Positions 8,934 to 18,091 of a stretch of 64,000 nucleotides of DNA are shown in pieces. Made by a program: the position numbers and the translations under genes. This DNA comes from Siminovitchia thermophila. GTDB lineage: Bacteria; Bacillota; Bacilli; Bacillales; Bacillaceae_C. The notes beneath the pieces are model-generated. The model saw nothing but the letters and a program-made list of their open reading frames with translations, ran no database searches and had not been told where the DNA came from. The first letter of the stretch is position 1. Each line of letters begins with the position of its first letter. The stretch covers positions 124,001-188,000 of the forward strand of contig NZ_JAFBFH010000004.1 of the NCBI RefSeq assembly GCF_016909185.1. The letters run 5' to 3'.

Positions 8934-9644
8934 CTATCTGAAATTTACTTTATATTTCCAAATGTTTGTGTTGACATAGTGAGTGTTTATATCAATTGGG
9001 TTGGAATCGGTATCCGATGAAATACGAGTGATTTTTAATATGGGCTCACCTATTTTTATATCCAAGTGTTTGCCAACTTCTTCATCCGTTATAAAAGGTT
9101 CTACTTCTTCTTCCACTTCTTTAATTTCAATATCCATTTTCTCTTTTAACATTTCCCCGAGGACGACAAAATCATCGTTTTCTTCAAACACTTTGATCGG
9201 GATATTCGGATCAGGGTAGTGATGAATATAAATAATCGGCTTCTGATCGATGTAGATCACTCTGCTGACCTGTGTAAGAAGCCGTGACGCTTCTACGTGA
9301 TAAAGTTGGGCGATTTCTGCATTCGTCACTTGATCAATGGAAAGAACTTTCGCTGATAAATGTCCTTCTTGTTCTAGATAGTTTAGTTTAAATCCGGTCA
9401 TTCTAGTCCAAGCTTCAGAGACTGTGCGACTAGCGACAAAAGATCCTTTTCCTTGAAAACGATAAATATACCCATCGCTTTCTAATTTCGCCAAGGCTTG
9501 CCGGACAGGAGAACGACTCGCATTGTACAGTTTGTCCAATTCAGATTCAGAAGGCAATTGTTCACCAACTTTATAAGTTCCACTTAAAATCTTGCTCACC
9601 AAATCATCATAAATTTGTTGATGAAGCGCTTTTTTTGCTCGCAA
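8934..9644 (-). CDS. GntR family transcriptional regulator with UTRA domain (HutC subfamily)
   Basis: 236 residues: an N-terminal winged helix-turn-helix (QIYDDLVSKILSGTYKVGEQ through SRSPVRQALAKLESDGYIYR and GKGSFVA, residues 8-68) and a C-terminal UTRA effector domain with the typical VSRVIYIDQKPIIYI strand. The start is TTG 9644 behind AAAGGAGG. It heads a likely operon with the amidohydrolase and possibly the MFS gene and probably represses it until a small-molecule substrate or product binds. An AT-rich palindrome about 100 bases upstream is its likely operator. Confidence 0.88.
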   Translation of the reverse strand: MRAKKALHQQIYDDLVSKILSGTYKVGEQLPSESELDKLYNASRSPVRQALAKLESDGYIYRFQGKGSFVASRTVSEAWTRMTGFKLNYLEQEGHLSAKVLSIDQVTNAEIAQLYHVEASRLLTQVSRVIYIDQKPIIYIHHYPDPNIPIKVFEENDDFVVLGEMLKEKMDIEIKEVEEEVEPFITDEEVGKHLDIKIGEPILKITRISSDTDSNPIDINTHYVNTNIWKYKVNFR

Positions 9645-9741
9645 GTTTCTTCCTCCTTTCTTGTCATCGGTAGTATAGAAGAAAACGGTAACATAATGCG
9701 TGCTGCTTCTTCTCTCATTTGGTGTTTACATAAAGTGATTG

Positions 9742-9780
9742 CAACTTATTATAACAAGTTAAAGTTATTATAATAAGTTG
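9742..9780 (-). promoter_or_regulatory. AT-rich palindrome, candidate operator of the GntR/UTRA regulator
   Basis: CAACTTATTATAA (9742-9754) and its complement TTATAATAAGTTG (9768-9780) flank a short spacer, about 100 bases upstream of the regulator start. HutC-type regulators commonly autoregulate through such palindromes. The assignment rests on position and symmetry only. Confidence 0.5.
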
Positions 9781-10464
9781 GAGAAGCAAAGTAAAGAAGT
9801 TTTTTATGGGAAATTTTGGATTTAGTGTTAAGAGTTACGTGTTTTTGGGAGGAAATGAAGTTCAAAAATCCTTAATCGTAATAGAGAACGAGGGAGATGA
9901 CAACATTAAGGAGGAAATACTAAAGGATAGGAGGAAGTTGTGAAAGAATAACCGTTTTCGGTGTTCAGATATTGTGGCAAACAAAACAAGGTGACTTTGA
10001 TAAAGACTAGAAGGTTTTCATCGGAGGGTCCTTCTTGGCTTGATCGCCATTGAAAAACATATGAATGTGTGTTATTGATTGTTAAAATCTCATTTTATTC
10101 TAAGAGATGAGTCAGAAAGCAACAAAATCGGCTAGTTTCAGCTTTGAAAATACTATTGTAGGAAGCCTTTCAAAGGCTATGTGCTTGAACCATGACGGCA
10201 ATCTTTAAAAAGCGCAATAAAGCCAGCGCTTCGTGGTTAATAGAACACTGTCTAATTTTCCAAAAGGGAGGCATCCTCTTATTTTTATAGAGAGCCAACG
10301 GCGCTCGATATATAGCGAATGCGTCATCCAGCCCATTCAAATAATGGTGCCAGTTTTTCTAAGGAAGGCAAAACTTTAGCGACAACTTCTATATTGAAAC
10401 ATGATACTTTGAACTAGCACTTGTAAAAAGACAGGTAATCACAATATACGGGGAGGTCGTCATA
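9781..10464. other. Gene-poor stretch with an insertion-sequence scar
   Basis: No intact gene is visible. Small hairpins occur near 10163-10177 (AGCCTTTCAAAGGCT) and around 10208-10232 (AAGCGC/GCGCTT). The only coding trace is the transposase-like tail at 10321-10390. Confidence 0.45.
10321..10390 (-). mobile_element. Transposase C-terminal remnant (copy B)
   Basis: On the minus strand this reads EVVAKVLPSLEKLAPLFEWA followed by Gly and a TGA stop, which looks like the C-terminus of an insertion-sequence transposase. Nothing upstream continues the frame over a useful length. It shares sequence with 6071-6125, so the same element apparently left scars at two sites about 4.3 kb apart. The family is not certain. 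Confidence 0.4.
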
Positions 10465-10806
10465 ATGAAAAAGTATGTAATTGTCATTTTTTGTTTGATT
10501 ACGTTTATTTTGGGGAGTGTTTTTGCTGTTAAATGGTACGAACGACACCAAACGAATAAAATCGTGATGAATTATTTACAAGAAAAAAAGTACGATAAAA
10601 ATATTAAAACCAAAGAAATCAAGTATGATTGGAAGCAAGGGGGGTTTTACATAGAAGTGATCTATAAAGATGAGCCGGAATACAGGTATGAGTATTATCC
10701 TCGACGTAGTGAGAAGCATGGTGTTTTTATAATGGGATTTGATGAACAAAATGTTAGTCTTAGAATTAATAATAAAGGTAAGTATATGGATTATGATGAT
10801 TCGTGA
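10465..10806 (+). CDS. DUF3139 domain-containing small membrane-anchored protein
   Basis: 113 residues: an N-terminal hydrophobic anchor (residues 3-22) followed by a charged extracytoplasmic part with YEYYPRRSEKHGVFIMGFDE, the arrangement of DUF3139 proteins, whose function is unknown. The start ATG follows GGGGAGGTCG. The last third of the gene recurs at 13085-13201, after the lipase gene, which shows a past duplication. No operon partner is evident; the lipase starts about 210 bases downstream on the same strand. Confidence 0.75.
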   Translation: MKKYVIVIFCLITFILGSVFAVKWYERHQTNKIVMNYLQEKKYDKNIKTKEIKYDWKQGGFYIEVIYKDEPEYRYEYYPRRSEKHGVFIMGFDEQNVSLRINNKGKYMDYDDS

Positions 10807-11014
10807 ATCTTCACGATCGTTTCAAAATGTAAACACGACACTGTATGCAGCGACTTTACCCTTCGCGTCAAGCTTTCAAAGAATAAAGGATAAATATTCC
10901 AATATTTACACACTGATTATTCAGTTTATTTAAAAACATCATTCATTTTAGAATTGAACAACCACCCGCTTTCATAATGATCAATAAATGATCAATTAAA
11001 TGGAGGAGAATTAA

Positions 11015-12592
11015 ATGAGAAGCCGCTTGCTCGTCATGTTCTTGTTGGGATTGTTTGTCCTATCCACTCCAATCCATGCATTTGCCCAATCAGGAGGTTT
11101 GCAAGAAGAAAGATGGGGCAGCAAAGAAAATGATTTTTCGAAAATGGGGAAGATCGGCAATAGAAATAATGAAACACCAGGGGAATGGTTTTTAGGAGAC
11201 ACGCCCCCTAATCCACAACCAGATGCTCCGGTTTTGTTGTTTGTTCCTGGTTTAAACAACGTTGCTCAAATTTTTCTAGAGAAAAATGGTTTGTATCAAG
11301 CGGCATATGAGGCAGGTTATGAAACGGCCTTCATCCAATTGTATGATGCAGGTGGAACCTCAGCAGATATGTGGAAGAATGGAAAGTTACTTGCTGAAAA
11401 AATAAAAGAAATATCGGAGTATTTTAATGGTAAGCCGATTACCATTATCGCTTATAGTAAAGGGGGGATTGATACACAAGCAGCGGTGACGTATTATGGT
11501 GCATGGCCATATGTGCACAATGTGATTACATTGTCCAGCCCCCATCATGGGTCTGAATTGGCGGATTTGGCAAATAGTAAGTGGGCTGGATGGTTAGCAG
11601 ATTTATTAGGTGTACGAGGCGAAGGAATGGCAGCAGTAGAAACAGGTTATATGGAATATTTCCGCTCAATGACAGATGACAAACCGTATGCGTATGTAAA
11701 TGATTTTTATACTGTTGGCGGAAGAGATTGGGGAAAAATATTTTCTCCGACGTGGTTTGGTGGTGTATACTTATCTAAATTTGGCGAAAATGATGGAGTA
11801 GTTACAGTAGCGAGCTCACGTTTGCCAAAAGGACAAGAAATAGAAATTGGTAATTGGAATCACATCTCCATCCGTAGCAGCATTATTTTCCCCGTCATTG
11901 AACATTATCTTTCAGCCCCTGGGAAGAAAAATAATAAACAAAAATCAAACTTAATGTACCTGACAGTACCTAACGGTGACCGATTTATACAAGGGAATAA
12001 AATAACTAAGAATAAGAAAACCAAACAGTTTTTTCCAATTGAGACGCATGTAGATAAGGCAACATTACAACTATACACTGGACATCAACTAGCTGAAGTA
12101 CACCTTGTTGATCCCAAGGGAAATGTTCATGCTGTCACACAAAATGTGACCATGGAAGACACAGGTATTTTTGATGGCGCAAAAGCCTACTCTGTTGAAG
12201 TGGAGAACCCTTTACCAGGAGAATGGTCGATTCAAATGAAGAGCTTACAAGAAAATGCTTATTTGCTTCATGCTCAGTTTAACAAAGCAAAGACCAAGAA
12301 CATTATTTCACATGTCAACCATGACAAAAATGTCGTTAAAGAATATCAATTAAAAGTGGATAAATCTGCTGTAAAAGAAACTAGTTTGGAAGCGGTATAT
12401 ACAGTAATTGATTCGAAAAACAGGACCAACGTATGGACATGGAAAACGAAGGGAACTTTAAATTTATCAAAAGATCTCTCTCATTTGCAAAAGAATCGCA
12501 ACTATAATATCACGGTTGATATTACTGGAGAGACGAATTCGGGATCGCCATTCAAACGGACAATTATCGATTCCGTGTACTTGTCTAATTAA
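11015..12592 (+). CDS. Secreted lipase-like alpha/beta hydrolase
   Basis: 525 residues. A signal peptide is clear (basic start, hydrophobic core, probable cleavage after AFA near residue 24). The mature protein has the oxyanion region VLLFVPGLNN (74-82), the nucleophile elbow AYSKGG (Ser148), LSSPHHGSELADLAN as in bacterial triacylglycerol lipases, ENDGVVTVASS holding the likely Asp region and GNWNHISI with the likely catalytic His. Residues from about 310 form a beta-rich C-terminal region, perhaps for substrate or wall binding. The start ATG follows TGGAGGAG. It probably hydrolyses lipids or esters outside the cell; the exact substrate is unknown. Its surroundings are decayed accessory DNA. 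Confidence 0.82.
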   Translation: MRSRLLVMFLLGLFVLSTPIHAFAQSGGLQEERWGSKENDFSKMGKIGNRNNETPGEWFLGDTPPNPQPDAPVLLFVPGLNNVAQIFLEKNGLYQAAYEAGYETAFIQLYDAGGTSADMWKNGKLLAEKIKEISEYFNGKPITIIAYSKGGIDTQAAVTYYGAWPYVHNVITLSSPHHGSELADLANSKWAGWLADLLGVRGEGMAAVETGYMEYFRSMTDDKPYAYVNDFYTVGGRDWGKIFSPTWFGGVYLSKFGENDGVVTVASSRLPKGQEIEIGNWNHISIRSSIIFPVIEHYLSAPGKKNNKQKSNLMYLTVPNGDRFIQGNKITKNKKTKQFFPIETHVDKATLQLYTGHQLAEVHLVDPKGNVHAVTQNVTMEDTGIFDGAKAYSVEVENPLPGEWSIQMKSLQENAYLLHAQFNKAKTKNIISHVNHDKNVVKEYQLKVDKSAVKETSLEAVYTVIDSKNRTNVWTWKTKGTLNLSKDLSHLQKNRNYNITVDITGETNSGSPFKRTIIDSVYLSN

Positions 12593-12593
12593 A

Positions 12594-12656
12594 GGGAGCA
12601 TATCCAATCTCGTCCATGATCAGGATGGTAGGACTCGCATGTTGACGCAGAAATTT
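12594..12656 (-). mobile_element. Remnant of an IstB-like transposition helper (IS21 family)
   Basis: The minus strand encodes a 21-residue scrap including SPTILIMDEIGYAP, which matches the Walker B region of IstB-type ATPases of IS21 elements. No other part of istA or istB is visible. It abuts the broken alpha/beta hydrolase, so an IS21-type insertion and later deletion could explain the local damage. Confidence 0.5.
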
Positions 12657-12680
12657 TTGGATCTAATTTGAAAAAGAGTT

Positions 12681-13005
12681 AAGAAGAAAATTCTAATAAT
12701 TGGCATATTTATTGTTGTATTAGTAGTGATTGCTGTTGCTGTAGGTTTTATTTCATTAGCGTTGCCGTACCTTTCTTTAAAATGATACTGATTGACTATC
12801 GCGGATATGGTGGATCTGGGAAATATTTCCCGCAATATAATAACTGAAGATATTTCGGCTTTTTTAGATGCTCTTTCTCTTGATCGTGTAAACCTTGTGG
12901 GAGTATCTCGAGGGGGACAGAATGCTACCTTTGTTGGCCATAAAGAGATCTGACATAATAAAGAATTTAGTTATCGCAGATAGCTTCAGTAACCTCCCTC
13001 ATTGA
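12681..13005 (+). pseudogene. Broken alpha/beta hydrolase gene
   Basis: Three plus-strand fragments in different frames line up as one alpha/beta hydrolase: a membrane anchor starting KKKILIIGIF (12681 on), then LIDYRGYGGSGKYFPQY, then EDISAFLDALSLD running into the nucleophile elbow VGVSRGGQ, and last NLVIADSFSN. Frameshifts and stops separate them and the N-terminal core is missing. It lies between the lipase and the DUF3139 partial copy. Confidence 0.7.
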
Positions 13006-13084
13006 GCTCTAAATTTGTATAAATATCAAACGCTTTGTTTTCATTACTTCCTTACAACGATTATCAATCTTATGCCATATCCAT

Positions 13085-13201
13085 TATGAGTATTATCCTC
13101 GGCGTAGTGAGAAGCATGGTGTTTTTATAATGGGATTTGATGAACAAGGTGTTGATCTCAGCATTAATAATAAAGGTAAGTATATGGATGATGATTCGTG
13201 A
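13085..13201 (+). pseudogene. Partial duplicate of the DUF3139 gene (C-terminal third only)
   Basis: The 117 bases nearly repeat 10687-10806, encoding YEYYPRRSEKHGVFIMGFDE and then a tail ending KGKYMDDDS. A few substitutions and one missing codon separate the copies. No start or N-terminal anchor is present. It is a duplication remnant, and the two copies form a direct repeat bracketing the lipase gene. Confidence 0.85.
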
Positions 13202-13248
13202 ATTTTAGATGAATGAAAAAACATGATTTCGAGTTTAGGTATTTGTGG

Positions 13249-13273
13249 CAAAGGTGACAACTGGTCACCTTTG
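13249..13273. repeat. Hairpin between the DUF3139 remnant and the app operon
   Basis: Perfect 10-bp arms CAAAGGTGAC (13249-13258) and GTCACCTTTG (13264-13273). It lies about 120 bases past the appC stop on the minus strand and about 50 past the DUF3139 remnant on the plus strand. No U run follows, so a terminator role is uncertain. Confidence 0.45.
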
Positions 13274-13391
13274 TGATTCCAATGACACAATCGCGGGGTA
13301 ATGATAAAAATGTTTGTGCAAATATATACGCTTTACGCGCTTTTGTTGAAACAGGGAAGGTAACTTAATAAGTATATTCGCTCTTGCCTCA

Positions 13392-14294
13392 TTAACGTTC
13401 TTTTGGATCGAGTGCATCCCGAAGTCCGTCTCCCACGAAGTTAAAGCATAAGACCGTAATGAATATCATGAACCCGGGAAAAGCGGGATACCAGGGAGCT
13501 TTCATAAGGACGGTGACATTTTGGGCATCCTGCAGCATATTCCCCCAACTTGGTGTTGGCGGCTGGACGCCCAGTCCAAAGTAGCTCAAGGCGGCTTCAG
13601 TCAAAATGACCGTGCCAATCAGTAAAGTAGCCGTTACGATAATCGGACTCATGGCATTTGGCAACATATGGCTGAAAATTATTTTATACGACCTTGTCCC
13701 GATCGTTCTTGACGCTAGTACAAACTCTTTTGTCCGCAATGCTAAAAATTCCCCGCGAACAATTCTTGCAGTGCTTGTCCATGATATCAGGGCTAAGATG
13801 AAAATAAGTTTGTTCATGCCGGGCTCAAAAATCGTGACAATTGTGATTAAGAGAAAAATAGAAGGAATGGAGAGCACAATATCTACTAATCTCATTAAAA
13901 CAGCGTCGAGGAATCCGCCATAATAACCTGCAAGCGCTCCAATGGTCGTGCCGATGACAAGGGTGCCTGCAACTGAGCTGAATGCTATAAGCAAGGAAAT
14001 TCGGCCTCCATATAGTAAACGCGCTAAAATGTCACGCCCCAACCTGTCTGTCCCAAGCCAGTGTGCGGCACTGGGCGCCGCGAGTTTATTCGCTACATCT
14101 GTTTCAGCCGGATGATAGGGGGAAATCCACGGGGCGAGTATTGTTAAGAAGATAATGATCAGTAATACAATAGCACCAAAAACAGCTAGTTTATTTTTCT
14201 TGAATTTATGAAAATATAGCTTCATAAGCGTTTCAGGCTTCTCTTGGATTGATTGAATATCGTTTAACATTGATTCACAGTCAGGGTGTGCCAT
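13392..14294 (-). CDS. appC: Oligopeptide ABC transporter permease, AppC-like
   Basis: 300 residues from ATG 14294, which follows AAAGGAG; a longer upstream reading would overlap appB and is unlikely. One N-terminal helix ([20 protein letters not shown]), the conserved [19 protein letters not shown], five more helices, and an EAA-type loop around [20 protein letters not shown] that docks the ATPases, as in OppC/DppC permeases. Forms the membrane channel with AppB. Last gene of the appDFABC operon. The symbol rests on gene order matching the B. subtilis app operon, so dpp- or opp-type specificity is possible. Confidence 0.85.
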   Translation of the reverse strand: MAHPDCESMLNDIQSIQEKPETLMKLYFHKFKKNKLAVFGAIVLLIIIFLTILAPWISPYHPAETDVANKLAAPSAAHWLGTDRLGRDILARLLYGGRISLLIAFSSVAGTLVIGTTIGALAGYYGGFLDAVLMRLVDIVLSIPSIFLLITIVTIFEPGMNKLIFILALISWTSTARIVRGEFLALRTKEFVLASRTIGTRSYKIIFSHMLPNAMSPIIVTATLLIGTVILTEAALSYFGLGVQPPTPSWGNMLQDAQNVTVLMKAPWYPAFPGFMIFITVLCFNFVGDGLRDALDPKER

Positions 14295-14313
14295 CCTAAT
14301 CCCCCTTTCTCCT

Positions 14314-15264
14314 TTAATACTCGATCCTCGGATCAATGACAGCATATAGTATATCCGCCAATAAATTTCCGAAAACGACAAAAATGGATGAGAGAAATGT
14401 AAGAGCCATGAGAACTGGATAGTCACGGCTAAATGCGGATTCAATAAAGAGTCTGCCAATACCCGGCCAGCTGAAAACCGCTTCTGTAATGGCTGCTCCC
14501 CCAATAAGTGATGGAAGCATCAGGCCGAAGAGGGTAATAATGGGAATCATTCCATTTCTTAATCCGTGCTTCAACACGACTGTCCTCTCATCAAATCCTT
14601 TTGATCTGGCGGTTCTGATATAATCTTGTTGTAACACCTCCAACATGCTGGCGCGAGTGTATCTCGTCAGAGCCGCCATATCGGCAACAGCAAGCACGAA
14701 TGCCGGCATGATCAGATGGTGGAGCCTGTCCCATATGCTGAAAGGAGCATTCAATGTTGCCGCACCACCGGTCGGAAACCACCCAAGCTGTACTCCGAAC
14801 AAAATAATCATCATCAGGCCCAGCCAAAAATTGGGGGTAGCCATTCCCAAAAATGAGCCGGCTGTCACTGTATAATCGAGTTTCGTATAGGGCCTTATGG
14901 CCGACAATATGCCAAGCGGTATCGCAAGGAGGAAAGTGATAAGTAAGGATACGCCCATTAGTAAAAGGGTATTGGGCAAGCGATTCATGATCATTTCACT
15001 AACCGGGACACCTCTTCTGATCAAAGAAGTTCCAAAATCGCCTTTCAGGATGTTTCCCAGCCATTTCCCATATTGGACGTGGATTGGTTCGTTCAACCCG
15101 TATGTTTCTTCAAACTTTTCGATATCCTCATGTTTGATCCTCGGATCCATATACAGACTTGCGGGGCCGCCCGGAGCTGCTTTCATAATGGCGAATGAAA
15201 TCATTGTGATGCCGATCAGCAGCGGGATGGCCATCAAAATCCGGCGAATAATGAAAGAAATCAT
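14314..15264 (-). CDS. appB: Oligopeptide ABC transporter permease, AppB-like
   Basis: 316 residues with six predicted membrane helices. It starts [20 protein letters not shown], followed by the OppB-type periplasmic loop ([14 protein letters not shown]) and the EAA loop [20 protein letters not shown] near residue 220. Ends PRIEY, as is common for OppB/DppB. Start ATG 15264 follows GGAAGGAG. Only about 20 bases separate it from appC. Forms the heteromeric membrane channel with AppC. Confidence 0.88.
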   Translation of the reverse strand: MISFIIRRILMAIPLLIGITMISFAIMKAAPGGPASLYMDPRIKHEDIEKFEETYGLNEPIHVQYGKWLGNILKGDFGTSLIRRGVPVSEMIMNRLPNTLLLMGVSLLITFLLAIPLGILSAIRPYTKLDYTVTAGSFLGMATPNFWLGLMMIILFGVQLGWFPTGGAATLNAPFSIWDRLHHLIMPAFVLAVADMAALTRYTRASMLEVLQQDYIRTARSKGFDERTVVLKHGLRNGMIPIITLFGLMLPSLIGGAAITEAVFSWPGIGRLFIESAFSRDYPVLMALTFLSSIFVVFGNLLADILYAVIDPRIEY

Positions 15265-15359
15265 TCGTATGCTCCTTCCGCTAAATCAGAATGCCCGACC
15301 CGCTCTATCATAGGTTGGATGAAAACAGAGTGGATCCCCATCCCTTTTCATCAATTATC

Positions 15360-17012
15360 TTATTTGCTCAGCCACCATTTATGTGGTTTATATATCTTGT
15401 GTAGGGGATGGAACTCATACCCTTCAAGTTCTGCGGGCATTGCCCGATATTCTGTTGGATAGAAAAGCAACGTATAAGGCAAATCTTCAGCAAGTTTTAC
15501 TTGAATGTTTCCAAGCAGTTTTTTGCGCTTTTCGCGATCTCTTTCTTTCAACTGTTGTTCCAGCAATCTATCAAGTTCCGGATTGGAATAGCCAATAAAG
15601 TTGAGTCCTTTTTCAATTTCCTTTGAATGAAAGAAAATGCTTGGATCCGGGTCTGTCCCAAGTAACCAGGCGAAAATGACCGCATCAAAATTCCAAACAC
15701 CTGGTTTAACGTCGTTGGTAAAAGTACTGTACTCTACAAAAACCGGCTTTACTTCGATCCCTACTTTTTTCAATTGTTCTTGTAAAAGAACAACAACATC
15801 TTCTCTTACTTGGCTGCCAAGGTTTGTTTTTAGTTCAAAGGAAAATCTTTTACCGTCCTTTTTAAGAATGCCGTCTTTTCCCGGCTTCCAACCCGCATCG
15901 GCAAGGATGCGCTTTGCTTTGCCGGGGTCGTATGTAAACTTTGGCACATCATCATGATAAGCCCAGCTTAAAGGACTTTCTGGAACATGGGCCACTTCGC
16001 CGTGACCTTCCAAAATTTCATTTACAATCGCTTCCCGGTCAATTGCGTGGTTGATGGCCTGGCGCACTTCTTTGTCTTTGAATAATTCATTTCTCATATT
16101 CCCGGCAAAAAAGGTGTAGGAAGGGGCCAATCCTTCTTTCAGTTTAATTCCGATCTTATCTTGGAATGACTTTACTGTTTCAATATCCGAAGCCGGGATG
16201 CCGGCATAAAAATCAATGTCGCGGTTTTGTAACTGGGTGAGCAAGGCATTGGTGTCAGTGGCAAATTTCACCGTAATCGTGTCCAAATGAGGCCTGCCCT
16301 GATAATAATCTTCAAAAGCTTCGACCTTTACAAACTCCCCATCTTTCCATTCAACGAATTTAAAAGGCCCTGAACCGATCGGTTTTTTTGTGTTGAATTC
16401 GTGTTCAGCCAGTTCGTGAATGGGAACATCTTTTAAAATGTGTTCCGGCAGGATCCCAAAACTCAAGCCAATCGAATGAAACTGGGCATCCACTTTGTTC
16501 AAGTGGAATTTGATTGTTCTATCGTCAATTTTTTCAACACTTTCCAATGCTTCAAAGTAGGATTTTCTGGGCCCGTCGTAATCATCGTTCAGGGGAATAC
16601 GGTAGGTAAAGACAACATCATCTGCAGTAAGAGGCTCGCCGTCATGAAATTTGATTCCTTCTTTTAATTTGACTGTGTAAGTCAGTCCATCTTCTGATTC
16701 CTTAACACTGGCTGCCAGTTTTTCGGTGTTAGGGCCGAAGTCTTTCTTGTTTGAACCAACAAGACCTTCAAAAAGGAAGTCTTGAATATCTGCACTAACG
16801 CCATCAGAGGAATAGAGCGGATTAAAAAGGATAGGTGAACCAATCGATCCAATAATCAAATCTCCGCCATCCTCAGGATCTTTCTGTTCTGTCAGTGTTT
16901 CGCCCCCCTGAGACGCGCGATCGTCGGTTGTCGTTTTTTTTTCCATGCATCCACTAAAAAGCAGCGATAGAAAAAGCATGATGCCTAGCAATAACCATGC
17001 AGGTTTTTTCAT
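15360..17012 (-). CDS. appA: Oligopeptide-binding lipoprotein, AppA-like
   Basis: 550 residues from ATG 17012, directly behind AGGAGG; a longer frame reaches 17078 but has no ribosome binding site. The lipoprotein signal peptide ends in the lipobox LFSGC, so the protein is anchored outside the membrane by a diacylglyceryl cysteine. The mature part is a family 5 solute-binding protein, with VKLKEGIKFHDGEPLTADDV and RQAINHAIDREAIVNEILEG as diagnostic segments and a C-terminal DPSIFFHSKEIEKGLNFIGY. It captures peptides for the AppBC channel. The B. subtilis 168 copy is inactivated by a frameshift, but this one reads through. Confidence 0.88.
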   Translation of the reverse strand: MKKPAWLLLGIMLFLSLLFSGCMEKKTTTDDRASQGGETLTEQKDPEDGGDLIIGSIGSPILFNPLYSSDGVSADIQDFLFEGLVGSNKKDFGPNTEKLAASVKESEDGLTYTVKLKEGIKFHDGEPLTADDVVFTYRIPLNDDYDGPRKSYFEALESVEKIDDRTIKFHLNKVDAQFHSIGLSFGILPEHILKDVPIHELAEHEFNTKKPIGSGPFKFVEWKDGEFVKVEAFEDYYQGRPHLDTITVKFATDTNALLTQLQNRDIDFYAGIPASDIETVKSFQDKIGIKLKEGLAPSYTFFAGNMRNELFKDKEVRQAINHAIDREAIVNEILEGHGEVAHVPESPLSWAYHDDVPKFTYDPGKAKRILADAGWKPGKDGILKKDGKRFSFELKTNLGSQVREDVVVLLQEQLKKVGIEVKPVFVEYSTFTNDVKPGVWNFDAVIFAWLLGTDPDPSIFFHSKEIEKGLNFIGYSNPELDRLLEQQLKERDREKRKKLLGNIQVKLAEDLPYTLLFYPTEYRAMPAELEGYEFHPLHKIYKPHKWWLSK

Positions 17013-17074
17013 GAAAAATCCTCCTAACTGTCTATATAGAAAAACCCCCATGTGTTTGATGATTTGTGTCTTTT

Positions 17075-18091
17075 TCAAGTCATTTTGCAGTTTTTATATA
17101 AATGACATGTGACAAAATGCTCTTTCCTTATCTCATAAAAGTGAGGCTCAGTATGCTGGCAAATATCTATTGCTGCCGGGCAGCGGGTATGAAATACGCA
17201 TCCCGTCGGGGGATTTGCCGGACTGGGCAAGTCTCCTCTTAATACAATTCTTTCACGGGGTTTTGCCCCTTTTTTTCGTAGAACCGGTACTGTTGACAGC
17301 AAAGCTTTTGTATATGGGTGAAGCGGGTTTTCATACAAGGATTTTTTATGGGCAAATTCCATTATTCTTCCAAGATACATCACAGCAACGCGGCTGCTGA
17401 TGTAACGTACGATGCTTAAATCATGGGAAATGAAAATATATGTAAGACCAAACTCAGCTTGCAACTCTTTCATTAAATTAAGAATTTGTGCCTGGATGGA
17501 AACGTCAAGTGCCGACACGGCTTCATCCGCGATAATTAGTTCGGGATGAAGAGCCAATGCCCTGGCGATGGCTATCCGTTGGCGTTGGCCTCCAGAAAGT
17601 TCGTGTGGATAACGATTCATATACGCCGGGCTTAGGCCTACTTTCAAGAGTACTTCCGCCATTTTTTGTGTGCGCGTGTTGCGGTCGTATAGGCCATGGG
17701 TTGCAAAAGGTTCGTTTAAAATGGATTTTAGTGCTTTTCTCGGATTCAAAGAAGCGTATGGGTCCTGAAAAATCATTTGGATATTTTTTCTGACGGAGCG
17801 GAACAGTTCCCTTTCCGATAGATGCGATATATCTTGTCCCTTAAAAAAAATCTTTCCTTCCGTTGGTTCGTATAAGCGAACAAACATCCTGCCGGCTGTT
17901 GACTTGCCAGAACCCGACTCTCCGACAATACCGAGTGTTTCTCCTTTTTTGACATACAGATTGATACCGTCCACAGCTTTTATTTGCCCTACAGTCCTTC
18001 GGAAAACACCAGCTTTGACAGGGAAATGTTTCTTAAGATTTACGGCTTTCAACATATACTCGTTTGACTTATTAACCGGTATTTTCGACAT
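17075..18091 (-). CDS. appF: Oligopeptide ABC transporter ATP-binding protein, AppF-like
   Basis: 338 residues from ATG 18091 behind AAGGGGGAAAGAG; it overlaps the end of appD by 20 bases. Walker A GESGSGKST, Q-loop MIFQDPYASLNPR, signature LSGGQRQRIAIARAL, Walker B LIIADEAVSALD, switch His in FISHDLSIVRY. The C-terminal oligo_HPY region contains PLHPYTKALL and the Cys pattern GCVFHTRCPAAIDIC, which in OppD/F-type ATPases binds an iron-sulfur cluster or metal. One of the two ATPases that power AppBC. Confidence 0.9.
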   Translation of the reverse strand: MSKIPVNKSNEYMLKAVNLKKHFPVKAGVFRRTVGQIKAVDGINLYVKKGETLGIVGESGSGKSTAGRMFVRLYEPTEGKIFFKGQDISHLSERELFRSVRKNIQMIFQDPYASLNPRKALKSILNEPFATHGLYDRNTRTQKMAEVLLKVGLSPAYMNRYPHELSGGQRQRIAIARALALHPELIIADEAVSALDVSIQAQILNLMKELQAEFGLTYIFISHDLSIVRYISSRVAVMYLGRIMEFAHKKSLYENPLHPYTKALLSTVPVLRKKGAKPRERIVLRGDLPSPANPPTGCVFHTRCPAAIDICQHTEPHFYEIRKEHFVTCHLYKNCKMT

